Source: Acridotheres tristis (lineage: Eukaryota > Chordata > Aves > Passeriformes > Sturnidae). Taken from it: a stretch of DNA of 64,000 nt. Shown piece after piece: positions 19,601-34,600 of the stretch (position 1 is the stretch's first letter; every line of letters begins with the position of its first letter). The DNA lies in contig CM072886.1 of NCBI GenBank assembly GCA_037013685.1, positions 23,071,080 to 23,135,079 on the forward strand, read 5' to 3'. Both the position numbers and the translations under genes were made by a program. The notes under the pieces are model-generated. The model ran no database searches and was not told the origin of the DNA. It saw only the letters and a program-made list of their open reading frames with translations.

Positions 19601-22600
19601 GGATGAAGCAGCCTGAGAAAAACACAAGTTTTCATAGATGAGACTTACTGTGCCCTTGCTGTCAGGAAAATAACAACAATAACAGTTTTTGTTGTGGTTT
19701 ACTGGTACTTCATCAGATGGGAAAGTTATCCTTAATCAACTTTACATCCCAAATGCCACTGAGATTTGGCAAGCTAGATCAGGTGGAAAGATTTCTTTTG
19801 TGGCTGGGAATATCTGTCAGATGGCATTTGTAGTATGCAGTGCTAGATATTTTTACTGCTACAAGTTTTAGATCTTGTTATTGTTGCTGTCCTAGTGATG
19901 GAAGTCTAAATGCTGGCACCCAGGATTTCCATGTTTCTCATGATAAAGTGTATATAAATAAGCAGACCAGCTGCTTGCATACTGCTGAAAGCTCACTTCT
20001 GTATAATTGCCAAATGCTGCATGGATACCTTAGGTTTAAGTTAAGGTGCCTACATAATGTGTGTCTGCAGTTCAAGTGTAAAATATTTTTCAGGGGGCAC
20101 AAATGTGAGGAAATTACTAAAGCCAAGGGAAGGGACAAATCAGATGGTTAATTATAAAGCATTATTTGACCTGTCTTCTGCAAGATGTTAAGAAAATGTT
20201 AAATTTTGTGATCGTTCAGTTACTTCTGGCTTGACCCATTGAAAATACCTCTCCTTGTTTCAGTTCTAGGAAGGGATGACAATACCCAGTAATCAGTGCT
20301 GAAGCACCAGCCAGTTGAGCAGTACTGCAGTTCTCCAGCAATTTGGATTATGTTTGTATGTGGTAGTACAAGGGAAGGTGTTCCTCCAATCCCCTTATGA
20401 TTATAAAATAACATGTGATTTTTTTGCAAGCCATTTGTAACTGAAGCATAAAAGCTTTTGACAGGACTTAATTAGATCTTTGCAAAAAGACAGTAAATGG
20501 TCCAATATCCAAGAAGAAACTGTGGCTATCAGTATCTGGACTGTGATTTTTAAAAAAAAATTTTTAAAACCATAAACAATTTATGGTTTGTGCAGCGAGG
20601 TTATCTTTGGGGGTTTTATTGTAGTGTCATGCAAGGAAGATCTGGTTTTACTCAACATGGCAAACCTTACCTGTTAATAAGTCAGTTCTGTTAAGAAATT
20701 TGAGTTTTACTCAAAGGCACAGGAACAAACCTGCAGAAGTCATGGCTTAGTCATTCAGAATCTGCTTAATTTCAAAGGTAGCTTTGTATGTAGGCTACAA
20801 AACATTTGGCCTGGTACTAACTGCAACAAACAAAACGCTGTGTTAGTATATTCACCACATATTTTTTGCCAACATCCATCAAAACTCTGGAATAACTTTT
20901 TGTATACTCTGTCAGGTATTCCCCTTGGTGTTATCCAATGAGCATTACCAGATGCTATTACAGCCAAAAAGGTGTTTCACCACCTTCGACACTGAGAGTC
21001 AGCATCTTAGGATGTGAGCATATGGGATATGGCAATACAGAAGAGAAACTTGAGCTCTCCTAGATAGGGTTCTGCCAAGTATTTTTTACTATTGATCATT
21101 AGGCCTGTGTTAATCAATATAAAAGAGGGAGAGAGATAATAATTACTGAATGAACTGAACGTTCTGTGTACGAATTTCTCAGAATTTGGGGGGAGAAGTG
21201 AAAAACTGATTTTTCTGTTACCAGCATTCAAGTATGCTTATTTCTGTGGCCAACTGGAAGGCAGAAAGCAGCCATATATGGGCTGAAATTCTCCAAAGAA
21301 TGTGCAATAAATAGATAGTTTGGAAGAAGGTTCCACAGGGTCTTAAGAACACAGCAGTCTAGGAGAGAGAGGATTCTATTTCCAGCTCAAGAAATAGCAC
21401 CACAGCACTTGTTTATTTAGTGGGGAAAGAAGACTAAGAGGAGTGAGTTCTTGAAATAACAAATTCTCTCTTCATGAAACAGCAAATTACTGAAATCATG
21501 GCCACAGGTTAAAGGCATTACCTTTCTATTGGGAACTGGTGTTTGTTTTGGTAGGGTTTAGTTTGGAGGGAGGATGTTTGCCATTTGGACCCCCTTGTGA
21601 GGCTGACTGGGGTGTGTGGTGCCCTTGGCTGCATGGCAGGGGCAGCCTGTGCCAAGGTCTGGTTTGGGCTGCAGAGGTGGATGGAGGTGGGCACCATCCA
21701 GCTGCCTCTTGATGAGCTGGTAGGCAGCAGGAAAACCTGCAGGCTGCCCACTCTGCTCCTTTCCCATGGCCATGGAAATCTGGGACTTGGTGGTGTGAAA
21801 CATCCAGCTCTTGTGCCCTGAAACCTGAAGGTGTTGCTGAATGTGGTGGCTGTAGTCCAGATGTGTTTTGCTTGCAAAGGCTGGAAGGGAATGCTGCAGC
21901 CTGAACAGTGTGAGGACTGTAGCCAGGCAGCTTAGGACACTGACTTTTGGAAGGAGTGCAGCACGAGCAGTAGCACAGCCAAGAGTTGCTCAGGGACTAG
22001 ATTTGGGAATATTATAAATTCTGGAAGATCACACTTTCCCAGTACATGTTTCTCAGACTTGTGGGGAATTCTAAATACAGACTAGACGTAAATGTCCCAA
22101 ACAGCATCGACTTCCTTGAGGATGTTTCAGGCAAAGGGAGAGGAAATGACTTGACTTTCTTGATCCTTTCAGATCAACCTTTTTGCCAAGGTTCTTTTGA
22201 AGACAATTCAGATTTCCCTTCCTGTCACTTTCTAGAAACTATACCCAAAAAGGTAACAAATAATGAGGGAAACAGCCATTTTCATAGATCTTGGAGAGTC
22301 TTAAATTAGCCATGATGACCTGTTCTAGTAGTAATTGCTAAAAGAATTATTTACATTTGCCTAATTACATTTTTTGTAATAGTTGTGAGTAGAGAATCTG
22401 GATATCCAACAGGAAGTAAAAAAAATAGTGGGCTTTCAATTTTTCCCTTTATTATTTATAATTTCTATATTTTTTTTTCTTTTTGAATTACAGATTTTAT
22501 GTCAAAGTAGTCAAAAGTTTTTGTGTAGGATGCCTGTAACTTGTACAATTTGTTTTCCAAATCTAGATCATTGACAAGGAGATTAATCCCTTTGTGGACA

Positions 22601-25600
22601 AGTGGGAAGAAGAAGGACAGTTCCCAGCACATAAAGTGTTTAAAATCCTGGGACAGGCTGGATTCCTTGGTGTGGATAAGCCAACAGGTAGGCGAGTGTA
22701 TAGCTCCTGGCTCTTAATAGTGATAGACTCAATACATTAATTTGCTTTTGGCCCAGGTCTAAGCATGGGTTAGAATTCATTGCAAAGTTTACTTATATTC
22801 CTCAGTCACATACATGCTGGTTACCAACTCTGTAAATACACAGAATAACATTGTTGAGTACTTAAGTTGATATTCTTGTAAATACAAATGTTAAAACCTC
22901 TGTGACTGTTATTTTAAAATTCGGGAAATTAACATCACTTCAATTTTCAACATAAAATCTGTTTAATAAATTTTCTTCTGGGTCCAGGTACATACGAAAC
23001 AATCCAGTTCTTAATTAAAGAAACCACAGTTTGTAGGCATTGGAAGTGTTTTAATATTTCACTTATTATACTTCTTAAACATGCAACCTCTCCATCATTT
23101 CAAAGTATGATAGTGTAGCCTTTAGGCCATTATTACCTGGATTGTCTTTAAAATGCACTATTCCAGCCCATAGAAGCCTGAACAGAACAAGAAGCTGATG
23201 ACACAGAGAGCAAGTTTTTGTGTGTATGTTTATATATGTAGGTGACACAAAAAGTCCAGAGGCATAGGAAGTATTTCTGCTCTTCAGCTAAGATACATAT
23301 TCTGCTCTTTTTTTGTTTATGTATGATATACATGTTTTCTTTTCAAATGCTACTGTTGCATATTCAATTCCGAATTCTTGGTGATTTTTTTACCCCTATT
23401 TTCCTACATTCAGAGCAGCCTGAAGTGTTTGAACAATTAACTGCAGATAATTTTCTATATGGAGCAGCTCACACAACATTAGCTATGCCACACCACGTCA
23501 TGATTTTGCTAAGGCACAGGGTTCTGTGCAATGAATTATGTCTTTTTATCACTTAATTTCAGAGGAAATATTCCCTCTTGAAATTAACTCATATTCTTAT
23601 ATTACAATGTGGAAAGTTGTCCCACAGCTGTTCAGCTGTTAGATCTCAGAGAGCTGTTGGGCTGTGATTGTCTGACAAATCCAGTTAAGTCTGAGCTGGT
23701 ATTTCTTTACAGAAATGCTGACAGTTCAAGATTATGCTTAATATCTATTTAAGGGACAAATAGGATTACTGGGAGAGAGAGAAAAACACTTCTACTTTCT
23801 GCTGTATTTGTTTGATAGGCAGATTTGAATTGCATCTCAATGGGTCTCTTTTGCATTGCTGATATTCGTGTTGGTTGTAATGGTGGTGCATTGCATGGCT
23901 GACAGATTTCAGTTCTGCCTTCTTATGTTCATCTCAGGGCATGCAGAGGCTTCAGCATTTATGTGCATGCTAAAGGTGCTGCACATAAAACATTACAGAG
24001 GTGAGAACTTTGTATAATGATCACAAAATAGCTGGCCAAGAAATAACTGGAATGAAATCTAGTGAAGAAGGGACTCGTGGAGGTAAAGGTGGCACAGAAG
24101 GTTGCATGCACTGGAATACGTCCATCATACTCATGTTTAAGACTATTTTAACTTTGGCTTTGATGTTTATATCTAGCTGTTAATGTAATTTATTTGACCT
24201 CTGCAGCTGCATTTTATAAAAGGTGTAAAAAATTTGATAAAATCCTCAGCAACATGTGATCATCTCAGTTCAGTATTGTTGAGCACAGAAAGTGCACCAA
24301 CTCCTTGAAGATGCTGTCTTTGCAACATTCAGTTGTGCAACAGAGTGTCACCAGATCCAGCTTTGCTCTGTAATGCTGTAATGCCACCAGGTACATCCTG
24401 AAAGTCCTGAAACTTTCTCCTGAAGGCAAGTCAAAATACGGTGTGTAACAGCACAGCCTCAACTGCACAACTTTGGCAAAGCCTGAAATTCTTTGTCTTC
24501 TACACTTCTACAAAGTGCTTAGGCTTGCTCTATGATTAGTGTACACTGTAAAATAAAATTAAAAGATCCACCTTTTATACTCTTCCCAGCCACTTCTGTT
24601 ATTTTTTTGCTGTTTGCAGAGGAATAGAAGTCTTATGAGATTTGAAGAAGCCAAAAGCAGCCAGGAGCTTTGGAGGGGTATTGCAGGAGGTCTGAAGAAG
24701 GGAGGTTAAATTGATTTGAGAAGAGCAATTGCAATGCAGAGCACTTGTGAGTTAACAGTCTGCTCTGCTTTCTCTTTCACAAACCAAAATTATCATGTTG
24801 TAATCCAGATCTTAAGACATTCTCTTTAAAGAACACTGATTTTTTAAAAGTTGATTCACTTTAATAATAGCTGCAATTTTGAAATACGAATTTTATTGAA
24901 TTTGTTTTCCAAGATCATTTTGTCAAGTATGGAGGGCTTTCTTTCCATAAATAATTTTGAAGCTTTCCGATTGGGCAGAAATGGGTCACAAACTTGTTTT
25001 GTTTAGATAGAAGGAAACATCTGTTGGATTTCAGATTTGTTGAAAGTGGACTTTTTCCTGTGTAGGCAGCATTCCCTTTATGAACAATGAGCTGCTTAAT
25101 GGGAATCAGGTTTTTAAAAGAACGTGCCTTACATGTGTCCCTTATCACTGGAAACTTTCTCTGTGTGGAGAACTGATTTGGGGCACTATTTGTATTGCAA
25201 AGGCTCCCTCAATTCCCACTGTATGCAGTTGCAGGCTAAAAACTTGACAAAGCTTTTCCTGTATATTTTTTCTCAGTTGTTTGCACAGTAGTTGGTTCTA
25301 GTGAATATTGGCAGTAGTTCAGGATGTTCACTGGAGGTCATGTAAACACTGTGGGCAAAGCTCAGACATATACCCATAATTAGAGAATTTTTAAGATCAT
25401 CAGTAGATTTAACTTACTGCTCAGTTCTCTGCCAGAGAAAGTCTTCTCTTTGAACCATTTCTCTGCTCTGGTATTCTTTATATGACTCAAAAATAGTGCA
25501 TATGTTAGTTTTTCTTAGGAAAAAGTTTGTGTTCTGTTACATTGCAAGATTCTTCCTACTAGTAAAATACATGATGAAAAGTGAACATAATTTATGACAT

Positions 25601-28600
25601 AATTTATGCATAAAAAGTGTCTCTTTGTTCTATGCAAAATGTTTTGCAGAATTACTTCATTCAGAATTTAGAAGAAAAAAACAACATCCCTGTATACTTA
25701 TTATTCTTTATTTACTGTGTATTTCTCCATAAACTATAAAATTCTGAGTTTTTGAGCTACTGCCCGTCCCAAAACTGAGGGCAGAAAATATTAGGGCGGG
25801 CAGCAGAAATATTTAACCAGTCTTGGTAGTTTGCCATTGTCTGTTTTGCTAAGGGAAGTGGGCAAGACATATTCTTTGAACTGTTTTATGGGCAGATTAG
25901 ATAGATACTGGATTAAAAGCTGGAAGTATCTATGTGGTTATTTGTGATTTTATAGTTTATGAATCAAAGCCCTGGCTGTTGCTAAATTTTAGGATGTGTT
26001 GCCAAAAATCCAAGCTCAAAATGTACTGTGTGCCTGTGTATGCCAATGCAGATGATTAAAAGTTGTTTTATCAGCTGATGTAAAAGCACAGGAATCCTGT
26101 AAAGGATGGGAGGGAAAGATTTGTGGGTGGGCAGTGTCTGCCTGCCTGCAAATTCACATGGCATCACTGTGAAACATGAGTGATAACAATGCCTGCTCTG
26201 GGTGGTTCATTAGCGTTTACACTGGCAGTACTGTAGGAATATTTAGTGTAATGCATTAGCATCTAGAAATAATTGTGACAAGTTTGTCCAAATAATACCC
26301 TTCGTTTATTACTGTCAGAAACTTAGCAGTGAGCCTAGAAAATATGTTCTTACATATTTCAGGAAAATTAGGTAACTGTGGTACAATTTGCACATGAATG
26401 GGAAAGTGTAGTTTTACAGTGTCTGTCCACTTTCCCTACTGCTGGGACGAATGCCAGATTTGGGACTGGCAAAAATAGTGTTTCAAGTGATGAGTGCACT
26501 GCAATTGGAAAATGATACAATACCTTTTCTTCAGAAAGCCTGTTTGTTACAAGTGTCTCTTTGTTGAATGTGGGGAGGGAATATAGGTCTACACTATCCT
26601 CTAAGGTTAATTCTGTTGTTTTCTTCACAAGTATACATTTGTCTGGTAAAATGAGACCTTGTGAGAATTTGAGCATGGAGAGTCACTTGGAAAGACTGTA
26701 TGGGGTTATTTTTTCCCCCTTTCTGTAATACTAAGTCTTGTTATTATATAGAATGAGCATAGAAGGACCTGAGAGGAGCAATAACTAGAAAGGGATTCAG
26801 TAGTTCAGGGGAAACAGGATTTGAGGTATCCAAGAAAGTAAATGGAAGATGGCCAGGTATTTCTGTGGATGGAACTAGGAGGGATATATTTGTCAGAAGT
26901 GAATTAATTTGTCCCAAACCATTTCTGTATGGCAGTAGTGGACCAGCTGCAGTGCTTGTTCGTGGTTTAGTATATTTAAGTGTAGTCAGCTGAATTAACT
27001 GCTAGATCTTTTTCCTACTTGCAAAAGTGAGTGCAGTAATAATAAATAAACAATAGTTGCACTCTAAAGGTTTGCAAGAGAAACCTTTTGTCCAGGTTTT
27101 CAGACACCAATGAACCAATAAATCAGCACTCTCAGGTATTTACCAGCTATAATTTATACCTGTTTTGCAATCAAGAAATAATTTTGATAGGCCTCAAAAA
27201 AACAGTAGACCAAATCAGTCACTGCTTTATTTTAATCAATTTGATGACAAAATTTGTGACGTGTGGCAGGGGTTTGGAGACATTGATCAGATATGAAATT
27301 TCAGGTGCTTATGGCACCTTCTAATTTGGTGGATTGGATTGAAATCTCAGGAAAACAGGCTTTTGTATGTGTATATACACCTAAGTTCCATGTAGTTGAG
27401 GCTTTTTTTCCCCTTCTTCATGGCTGTGAAATGCTGACTGTTCCAGTCCCATCTGTTATCTTGCAAGTGCATGATGAAATTCAGTTGAAGATGGTAAGGA
27501 GGGAGTTTGCTACATTTCACAGATCACCAAGCATTTCTCATCAGATAGGGAAATGAGCACTTGAGTTCCCCTTTGGCTTTTCCCTCAGCTGTGCACATGG
27601 CTTGGGAAATAGTTGTGCTTCTTTTCTTCGTGGCTGGTTGGGAAATGCAGTGGTACCTCTGGGAATAGCTTGTTCAGCTATCAATAGTAACCAGCAGAGA
27701 CTGACTTACTGAAGGACACTTAGTCTTTTCAGAAGAGATAATCTTCTTTCAAATGTGTTGTTGATAGAAGGATCAGATTAGTTCCTGGGATTCTGCTTTT
27801 ATGCTTCAGATAAGACAAATCCTCACACTTGTGGCTTGTAATGCAGAACACAGCAGTATTTCATGCAGTTCAGGTGAGCTAATAACATTATCTTAGGGGT
27901 CAGACAGGATTTTCTGAAATCTGGTATGTGTACAGGTAGTTACAGGTTATGTCAAAATTATATTGAGAAGGCAATTTAAAATGTCTCTTTCCTGGAGAAA
28001 CTTAGAAGCATCTAACTGGGAGCAAATGCTGACAGCAAATGCTATGTATGTGCAATTAATGCTTGAGCTCTTGACACACATTTCTCTCACTGCAGACCTG
28101 CCATGCCAAATTCACTTCTGTGTATCAGAAGCTTTGCACAAGCTGTCAGACCCACGTGGTGTCTTGAATCTGACTAGAAGCACTTAGAATCTGTTTGCAG
28201 AGATGAGAGTGTTACAGGCAGCTGTCACTATTCTGTCCCTGTTCTGCTCTGGGTTGTGCAGGAGAGTCTGGCCTCTATTTTACTTGACTTTCCTCCAGTT
28301 TTGTAGGAAATTGTTGGGCTTGGGGATTTTCAAAGAGACGTATCTGCTAAGAATCTGATGCTCTTGATTTTATAATTGTGAATAATAGAAGAATGCACAC
28401 TAAAGAGAACAGCTGAATATATTAAAGAAATATGAAATAATATAACACCTGAAAAGAATATAGGGATTGAGACATTATCAAGTAAGACATACTGTTCAGG
28501 TGTTTTTTATTAGAGGAGTCTTGTTTATACTTTACTTCTGTAGATCGAATAGCCAGACTGTCTCTTAACAAAGCTTGGCCAATGAATGAGCTTATACTAA

Positions 28601-31600
28601 AATAACCTGGGTAGTACAAATCTCTCTAATTTACACAGAACTGTCAAAGGATTCTTGATGTCTGTCATATACATAAGTGGTGTAATTTAAAAGCTTTCTG
28701 AAAGTGTAAATGCACCTCTAACGCTTCCCTGTCAGTACACTAATTGTGGTGAATTTGAGAAAATTATTTTTGTGAAGTGTAGTATTGATTCAGTTTTACC
28801 CACTCACTTTTGCATTATGAACTGCTGGATGTAAAGGCTGATTTCTTCCATGGGGCTAAAATGGGGAAGAATATTGTTAAACAGTCACTTTGATGTTGAC
28901 ATGGAAAATCTCTGAAAATCTGTTGACTTGTCAACACTTGCAGATCCCATTTTACAAATTTTGAATGACATCTGTCTTGAAGAGGGGATTCTTAAAGATT
29001 GCAGTAAAAGTTTGTTGTTCCTAGTTGTGTTTCTATTCCCAGCATTTGAGCATGAGAAGTTGGAGTCCAGGCTGTGCAAGCCTAAAGATGTGCCTAGCCA
29101 AATGAGAAGAAATGAAAGGGGAAAAAAAACCCCAACAAAAGCAGACAAAAAATGTATTTAGTTTTGGTTCTCCTTGTAACATTTCTAATCCCTGGTGACA
29201 CAGTTCATGCAAAATCTTATGCATCATTATATCTAATCCCTGGGGATCTTGCATAAGGCCTTAGCCCAGCATCTGTAAGGAAGTTCAGAGGTCCTCATAA
29301 CAAAAAAAGTGCTTTTAATAAAGCTGAAAATCAGGTAATATACCTGATGTACCTGCTCATGGCAAGAGATTTGTAACTCAATGATCTTTATGGTGTCTTA
29401 CAGCCCAAACCAGTCTGTAATTCTGTAGAAAGGAGGACAGGCAAAGGCACGGAGCCGGTATTTGTGAATCATTGTGTGACAGGCAACTTGCTTACAGGGT
29501 AAGTAGGGCACACAACACTTTGTAGCTGGATATGCTACACTGTAATAAAAATATGTCAGGGAAGGGTAGTAACACAAGGAATTTACGTCCGTTGGACTTA
29601 CTATTTATATAAGGCCAGGTCATTTATGGTTTTCTTGTTTGGTGGACTGCTACAAGTGAGTTTGTAGGCAGAGATGCAGAGAACTGTGTATTTTAATCAT
29701 GCTGTATTGTGGGGAATAGGTGTCATCATTTCACAACAAACCTGAAAGTTATCTGTACCTCATTATTTGTCATGACTCTTATATTTATACTGCTTTTAGG
29801 TCTACTTGGAATTAATTTTTTGCTCTCATTTAATACTGATATGCACATTAGAGAGTACATAGTATCTTCTACTGAGTGAAATAGGAAGAGAGAAATTTTG
29901 TTTTTTTTCCAAAATAATTCTAAACTCTATTATTAAAGTGGTCTGAGAAGTATTTGGATCCTACACTCTGGTTTATTGGCACAACCCCGTTGAACGTCTT
30001 TTATAGGGTTTGTCTAAATAATGCACCATATTGTAGATTTGAGAGCCAAAAAATAAATCCATGTACCCTCAGTTTCTCAGCTGATTATTAAATTAAAAAA
30101 AAAAGAAGTGAATTATTTTTGAAGTGCTGATGCATTGGGGACAGGAGTGAAGGATGTTTTAAAACTTCAAAACTTGTTCTTCAGTGCAAGACAAGTGCTT
30201 GGCTCATTTGTGGGGAGGCAAATGGGTATTTGGGGGCATCATAACTTGAATTGCATTATTTGCTGTGTGCTTTGCAACTCTGAGTGATATGTAAATTCCC
30301 AAGTTCCCTGAATCAGAGGCTCAGGTGCATGCAACCATTCAAGTGCTAAGGAAAATGTTCTTCCAATCACCAGAACTGTACTTATGCTGAAATTTAATAT
30401 AATTTTTCTGTTTTACAGAAAAAGTTTTGAAGTAAGACCTCAGTTTCAGGTTTTTTCTGTTTTGTTTTTTCCTTTGTTTTGTTTCTTAAGCAGAGGCATG
30501 GGAGGCCATTTGTGATAAACAAAGTATTTTTTGCAGGACAGTGTGTTTCCTGAAGAGTGGGTCTGTTTATTCTCTTTCTGCCTTTCCTGGGTGGCCTAGA
30601 ATAGCAGATTTCTGTTATCTCTAGTGCAGTAGCTATAGTTTTCCATAAGACTACAAACCCACTCTGTGGTCTTGCCTGCCCTGGGAGATACCTTCAGTGC
30701 TGGGTAGCAGGAGCCAGGAACATGGCATGACTCTGGAGGAGGACAGGAACTTCTTGTCTGGGACCTTTGGAACACCATGACCTGTTTATGTGCACTTCCC
30801 TTGAGACTGTGAACTGGCAGAAAATGGGCACTTGCCCAGAACATCCACCACTTGCAAACCAGCTTCACTTGTGCACCTGAAAGAGGGAACAGAGATGGAA
30901 TTAATGAAAAATTTCCTTGAATGTGTATCACAGGGGAAGATACTTGAGTTTTTCATGGCATCATTGAATGCTTTAAAATTCTTTGAAGGTGACTTGAGTC
31001 AGCATTTCTTCTGTTTCCTATACTGTGTGTCAGAGGAAATGAATGGGACTGTTCTCACCCTTGCTTTGTTATTCGAGAACAGGGGTCTCTCAACAGAGCA
31101 GAAGATCAGTGAGTAATAAGCATTCTGAAAGGAATTAATTTGTTTTTTCCTTTATACATTATGTATAGCCTGTGAAACTCATTCCACAGAAATCACAAGG
31201 AGCAAAGTTTAACAGGAATCCAGAGGATGTTAAATAAATGTACAGATGGTGGCAACCATCCACAGTTACTACTGGGAGAGTAATTGTATTTCTGGTCATC
31301 AGCTGCTCACTCAGCAGGTAAATACACCATTTCACAGCTTCTTGTATTCTGTGGCCTCATCAATTCCCCCCTGAATAGCACATCTAGCACTGCTGCATAT
31401 GCTGGAGTCTCAGCCTGGCAAAAACATTTACAATACATATTTCGACTTGCTCAGGATCCTTCCACAGCCCAAGAAAGGAAGCTTTAATTGGTCACAGAAC
31501 CATAAAGTTTGGAAAATAACTCTTAGATCATCAAGTCCAACCATTAACCCAGCACTGCCAAGTAAATTTTTGCACTTTTCTCCATCTTTGTGGTTGTGAG

Positions 31601-34600
31601 CATGTTTTTTACAGGTCATTACTATCCATATTTGTTTTCTAAATCTTAGCAGTTGTTTTCAGCCACCTCTATCTACTTGTGTTTCCCACTGAGCCTCATC
31701 TCTTTCTTCTTGCTTTTTTTCCCTCTTGAGAGGATTCCAGTGGGTCCTTGTGTAACTTCCCTAACAACTTCTATTTGCTGCTTCTTCTATCTTAACTGAC
31801 TTTGGAAGGACTGAAGGTAAGAAAAATATTTTGCGAAAAAGTAGCGAACATTTGGGTTTAAGAAGGGAGGAATCATCTTTTATGATCAGATATTTTTGGT
31901 ATTACTCATGTCCTCAAAGTCCTGAAGACTGGTAATATTGAGGCTTTTTTAATCAACATAATTCTTCAAAGTCAGTACCATTTAAGAGAAATTTAGATAG
32001 ACAGACTTTGCCTTGTGTGGAAAGCTTATGAAAGATTAAATTGCATTTTTTTTCCTCAAGCTGGTAACATGCTGTGTTTCCTTTACCTGGTCTTTTGTTT
32101 GTTTTTGCTCAATAATCTTTTTGTGAGTTATCTTTTGGAAGATAAATAGATTATCTTATTCATTCAGTATTTTAACAGGGTTTTGCTTTCCAAGTTTCTC
32201 TTCTCATAGCCGAGCAGTTCAGGCTGAATCATCTGGTATCATGGAATTCCACGTTTATAGACCAAACCAAAAAGGCTCTGAATCAATTTTACTTGCTTTT
32301 GGGCATTGATTGTTTGCTTGTTTTATGTATAATAATGAGGGGCACTTCCCTCTCATCCTTTTTTTTTTTTTTCCCCAGGAGCAATAGCATGGGAGCAATT
32401 TGCTCTTCTGTAGCTGGTGTAGAGGAGCTGTTAGCTTAGTCCGTCACTCCAAAGCTGGTCAGGAAATTCTTTCCAGTGTGTCCAGATGTTTCCTGTGCAC
32501 AAGGCTGCTGTCATACTTGGCACATGATTAAAAAAAAAAAATCACACTGAGGCTGCTTTTTATTTTGCTTTTAACCAGGTTCTTCGGCACCATGGAGGGA
32601 TGACAGTTTTGCTGGTTGGACAGTGACACTGTGCTTGGGGTTGTTTGGAAGAACAAAAAGGAACCATGTAAAATCTTTATTTATTTTTTTATTTTTAAAG
32701 CCTTACACTAATTCATATTCTGCATGTGTCAGGTTCTGCATTGTTAAAAAAAATTAGTTATGGCAGCTGATACTTGTAGCAGTGCTGCATTTCAGAGGAG
32801 GAGATTTTGGCCTCTGCATTCTGAGGGGTGTTTGAGCTGATCACAATGCATCCTCTGACCTCTTTGTGGATTGTATTATTCTTTTCCATGCTTCTGCATG
32901 GGAAAAGTTGTGTAAGCTGTACCTTCTGGTTGTTCTTGTAAAACCTGTGGGCTGCTGGACCTGTAAAGGAAACAATTATGCACTTGCTACCTTTAGGCAG
33001 GTCTTACCTGGACTTCCTGGCACCACACTAATGAGATGCCCAGATAAACTCGATTCTCTCAAGAATAAAGGCAGTTTCCTACATTTTCTCCCTATGTCCT
33101 TACAACACAATGTTGGGAATCTCATCCTCTATCTCTGCCCAGGTTGAAACTGTGTGTCATCAGATCCCATAGCCCCAGAGGAGGATGTGGAAAGAGGAGA
33201 CTATAAGAGGAAACAAACACCAGGAGGAAAATTCTTTACATATAGCTCATTTTGACAGGAAGTGTTCTACTCCTTCCAGAAGAACTTTGTAACCATTTTC
33301 AATATACTAATTTCACTTTATTTCAATTTTGCATTTATTTCTTGCTGCTGAGAATCCAGTTTCTTCTCTCCTAGAAGATAGATGAGTATTTTGGTCTTCG
33401 AAAAGTTTGCTTCATCATTAACTTAGAGTTACCAGCAGATCTTTCATGCACATGAAAGATGCTATACATTCTGCTGGATGGTACATTTAAAAGTGAGGGA
33501 ACCCTCAGTTTTGGAGCTGCCCACTGAACATGCTTCTGCAAACTGATTGTGCAAGAACTGGCCTGATCTGTAAAGTCACTGCATTGTGTAACCCATAAGC
33601 ATCTCCAGGGACTCCAGAATACTCCCTCTTTGAGATGGATCAGAATCTGGCCACTGCACAGATTCTGTGGTGCTGCCTGCTAAATTAAGGTTAGGATGGA
33701 ATACCCATCCAAGAAATGGATACCCATTTTCTGTTAGGAAACTGGAAAAACAGTGGAAGATAATGAACTGGGCTTTCTCTAAAGATATTTTCCAAGCAGT
33801 TTAGTTAGGTGTGTCAGAAATATAAAACATGTAAATGCAGAGGATTAGAAAAATCTTCCAACATTGATCTTGCTAAAAGTTTAACAGGTTTTAGTTGCTC
33901 CCAGGTTTAAGACAACAGACTTTGAAACAATCTAAGAGGCAAACACGAAAATGACAAGATTATGGGAGATTTTTACCATTGCAGCAACCACTATCTAGCA
34001 TAGTGTGGTTTCTGCAAGGAAAAATGCACAACAAAGTGGGGAGGGTGGAGAGGGGGGACACAGGCTATGTGGTACCTTGTGCCTGCATGATGGGCACTCA
34101 GGAGGCATCCTCAGGTCTTCTGTCAGTTTCAAGCTGTGTGGGATTCATGCTGAGTTCTGTGGATAAGCTTTCTAGCATGACTTTAAAATATTTTGCCTGG
34201 ATTTGGGTAGATCTGTGTTTGTGGTGTGCACAGTTTTCCACTGATGGATTTAGGAGAAGCTGAACAGAAAGTGTGTATGTGGATATGGCTGGTAGATCTG
34301 GGGGTTGAAACTGCTCCCTCTCCTACCACTCTGGTGAGCACTGTAATTAATTAGCTTGTCTGTGATGAAAGGTGGAAAAAACCTCCAGCAGAGATTTTCC
34401 ATGTCCTGATGGAAGATGAAGCAACGCATGTGAAGGGTGATGATGTCTAACAGTGGCTACCATCATCTCCTTCCCTGTCATTTGAATGAAGACACTGGTA
34501 GTGCTTGAAAGAAAAAATAGTTGATATTTTAACATATTTTTCCCTTTATTTCACTATTTTATTTATTCAATGGGTAGTTGTGAGCTGTATTCTGTAAATG

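Larger units (their letters stand above)
10632..22566 (+). other. Acyl-CoA dehydrogenase intron 1 (11.9 kb)
   Basis: Apart from the items listed separately (a CR1 copy, a 97-bp direct repeat, simple repeats, a hairpin) I see no gene, RNA or further exon. The open frames in it are short and lack similarity to families I know. Confidence 0.7.
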
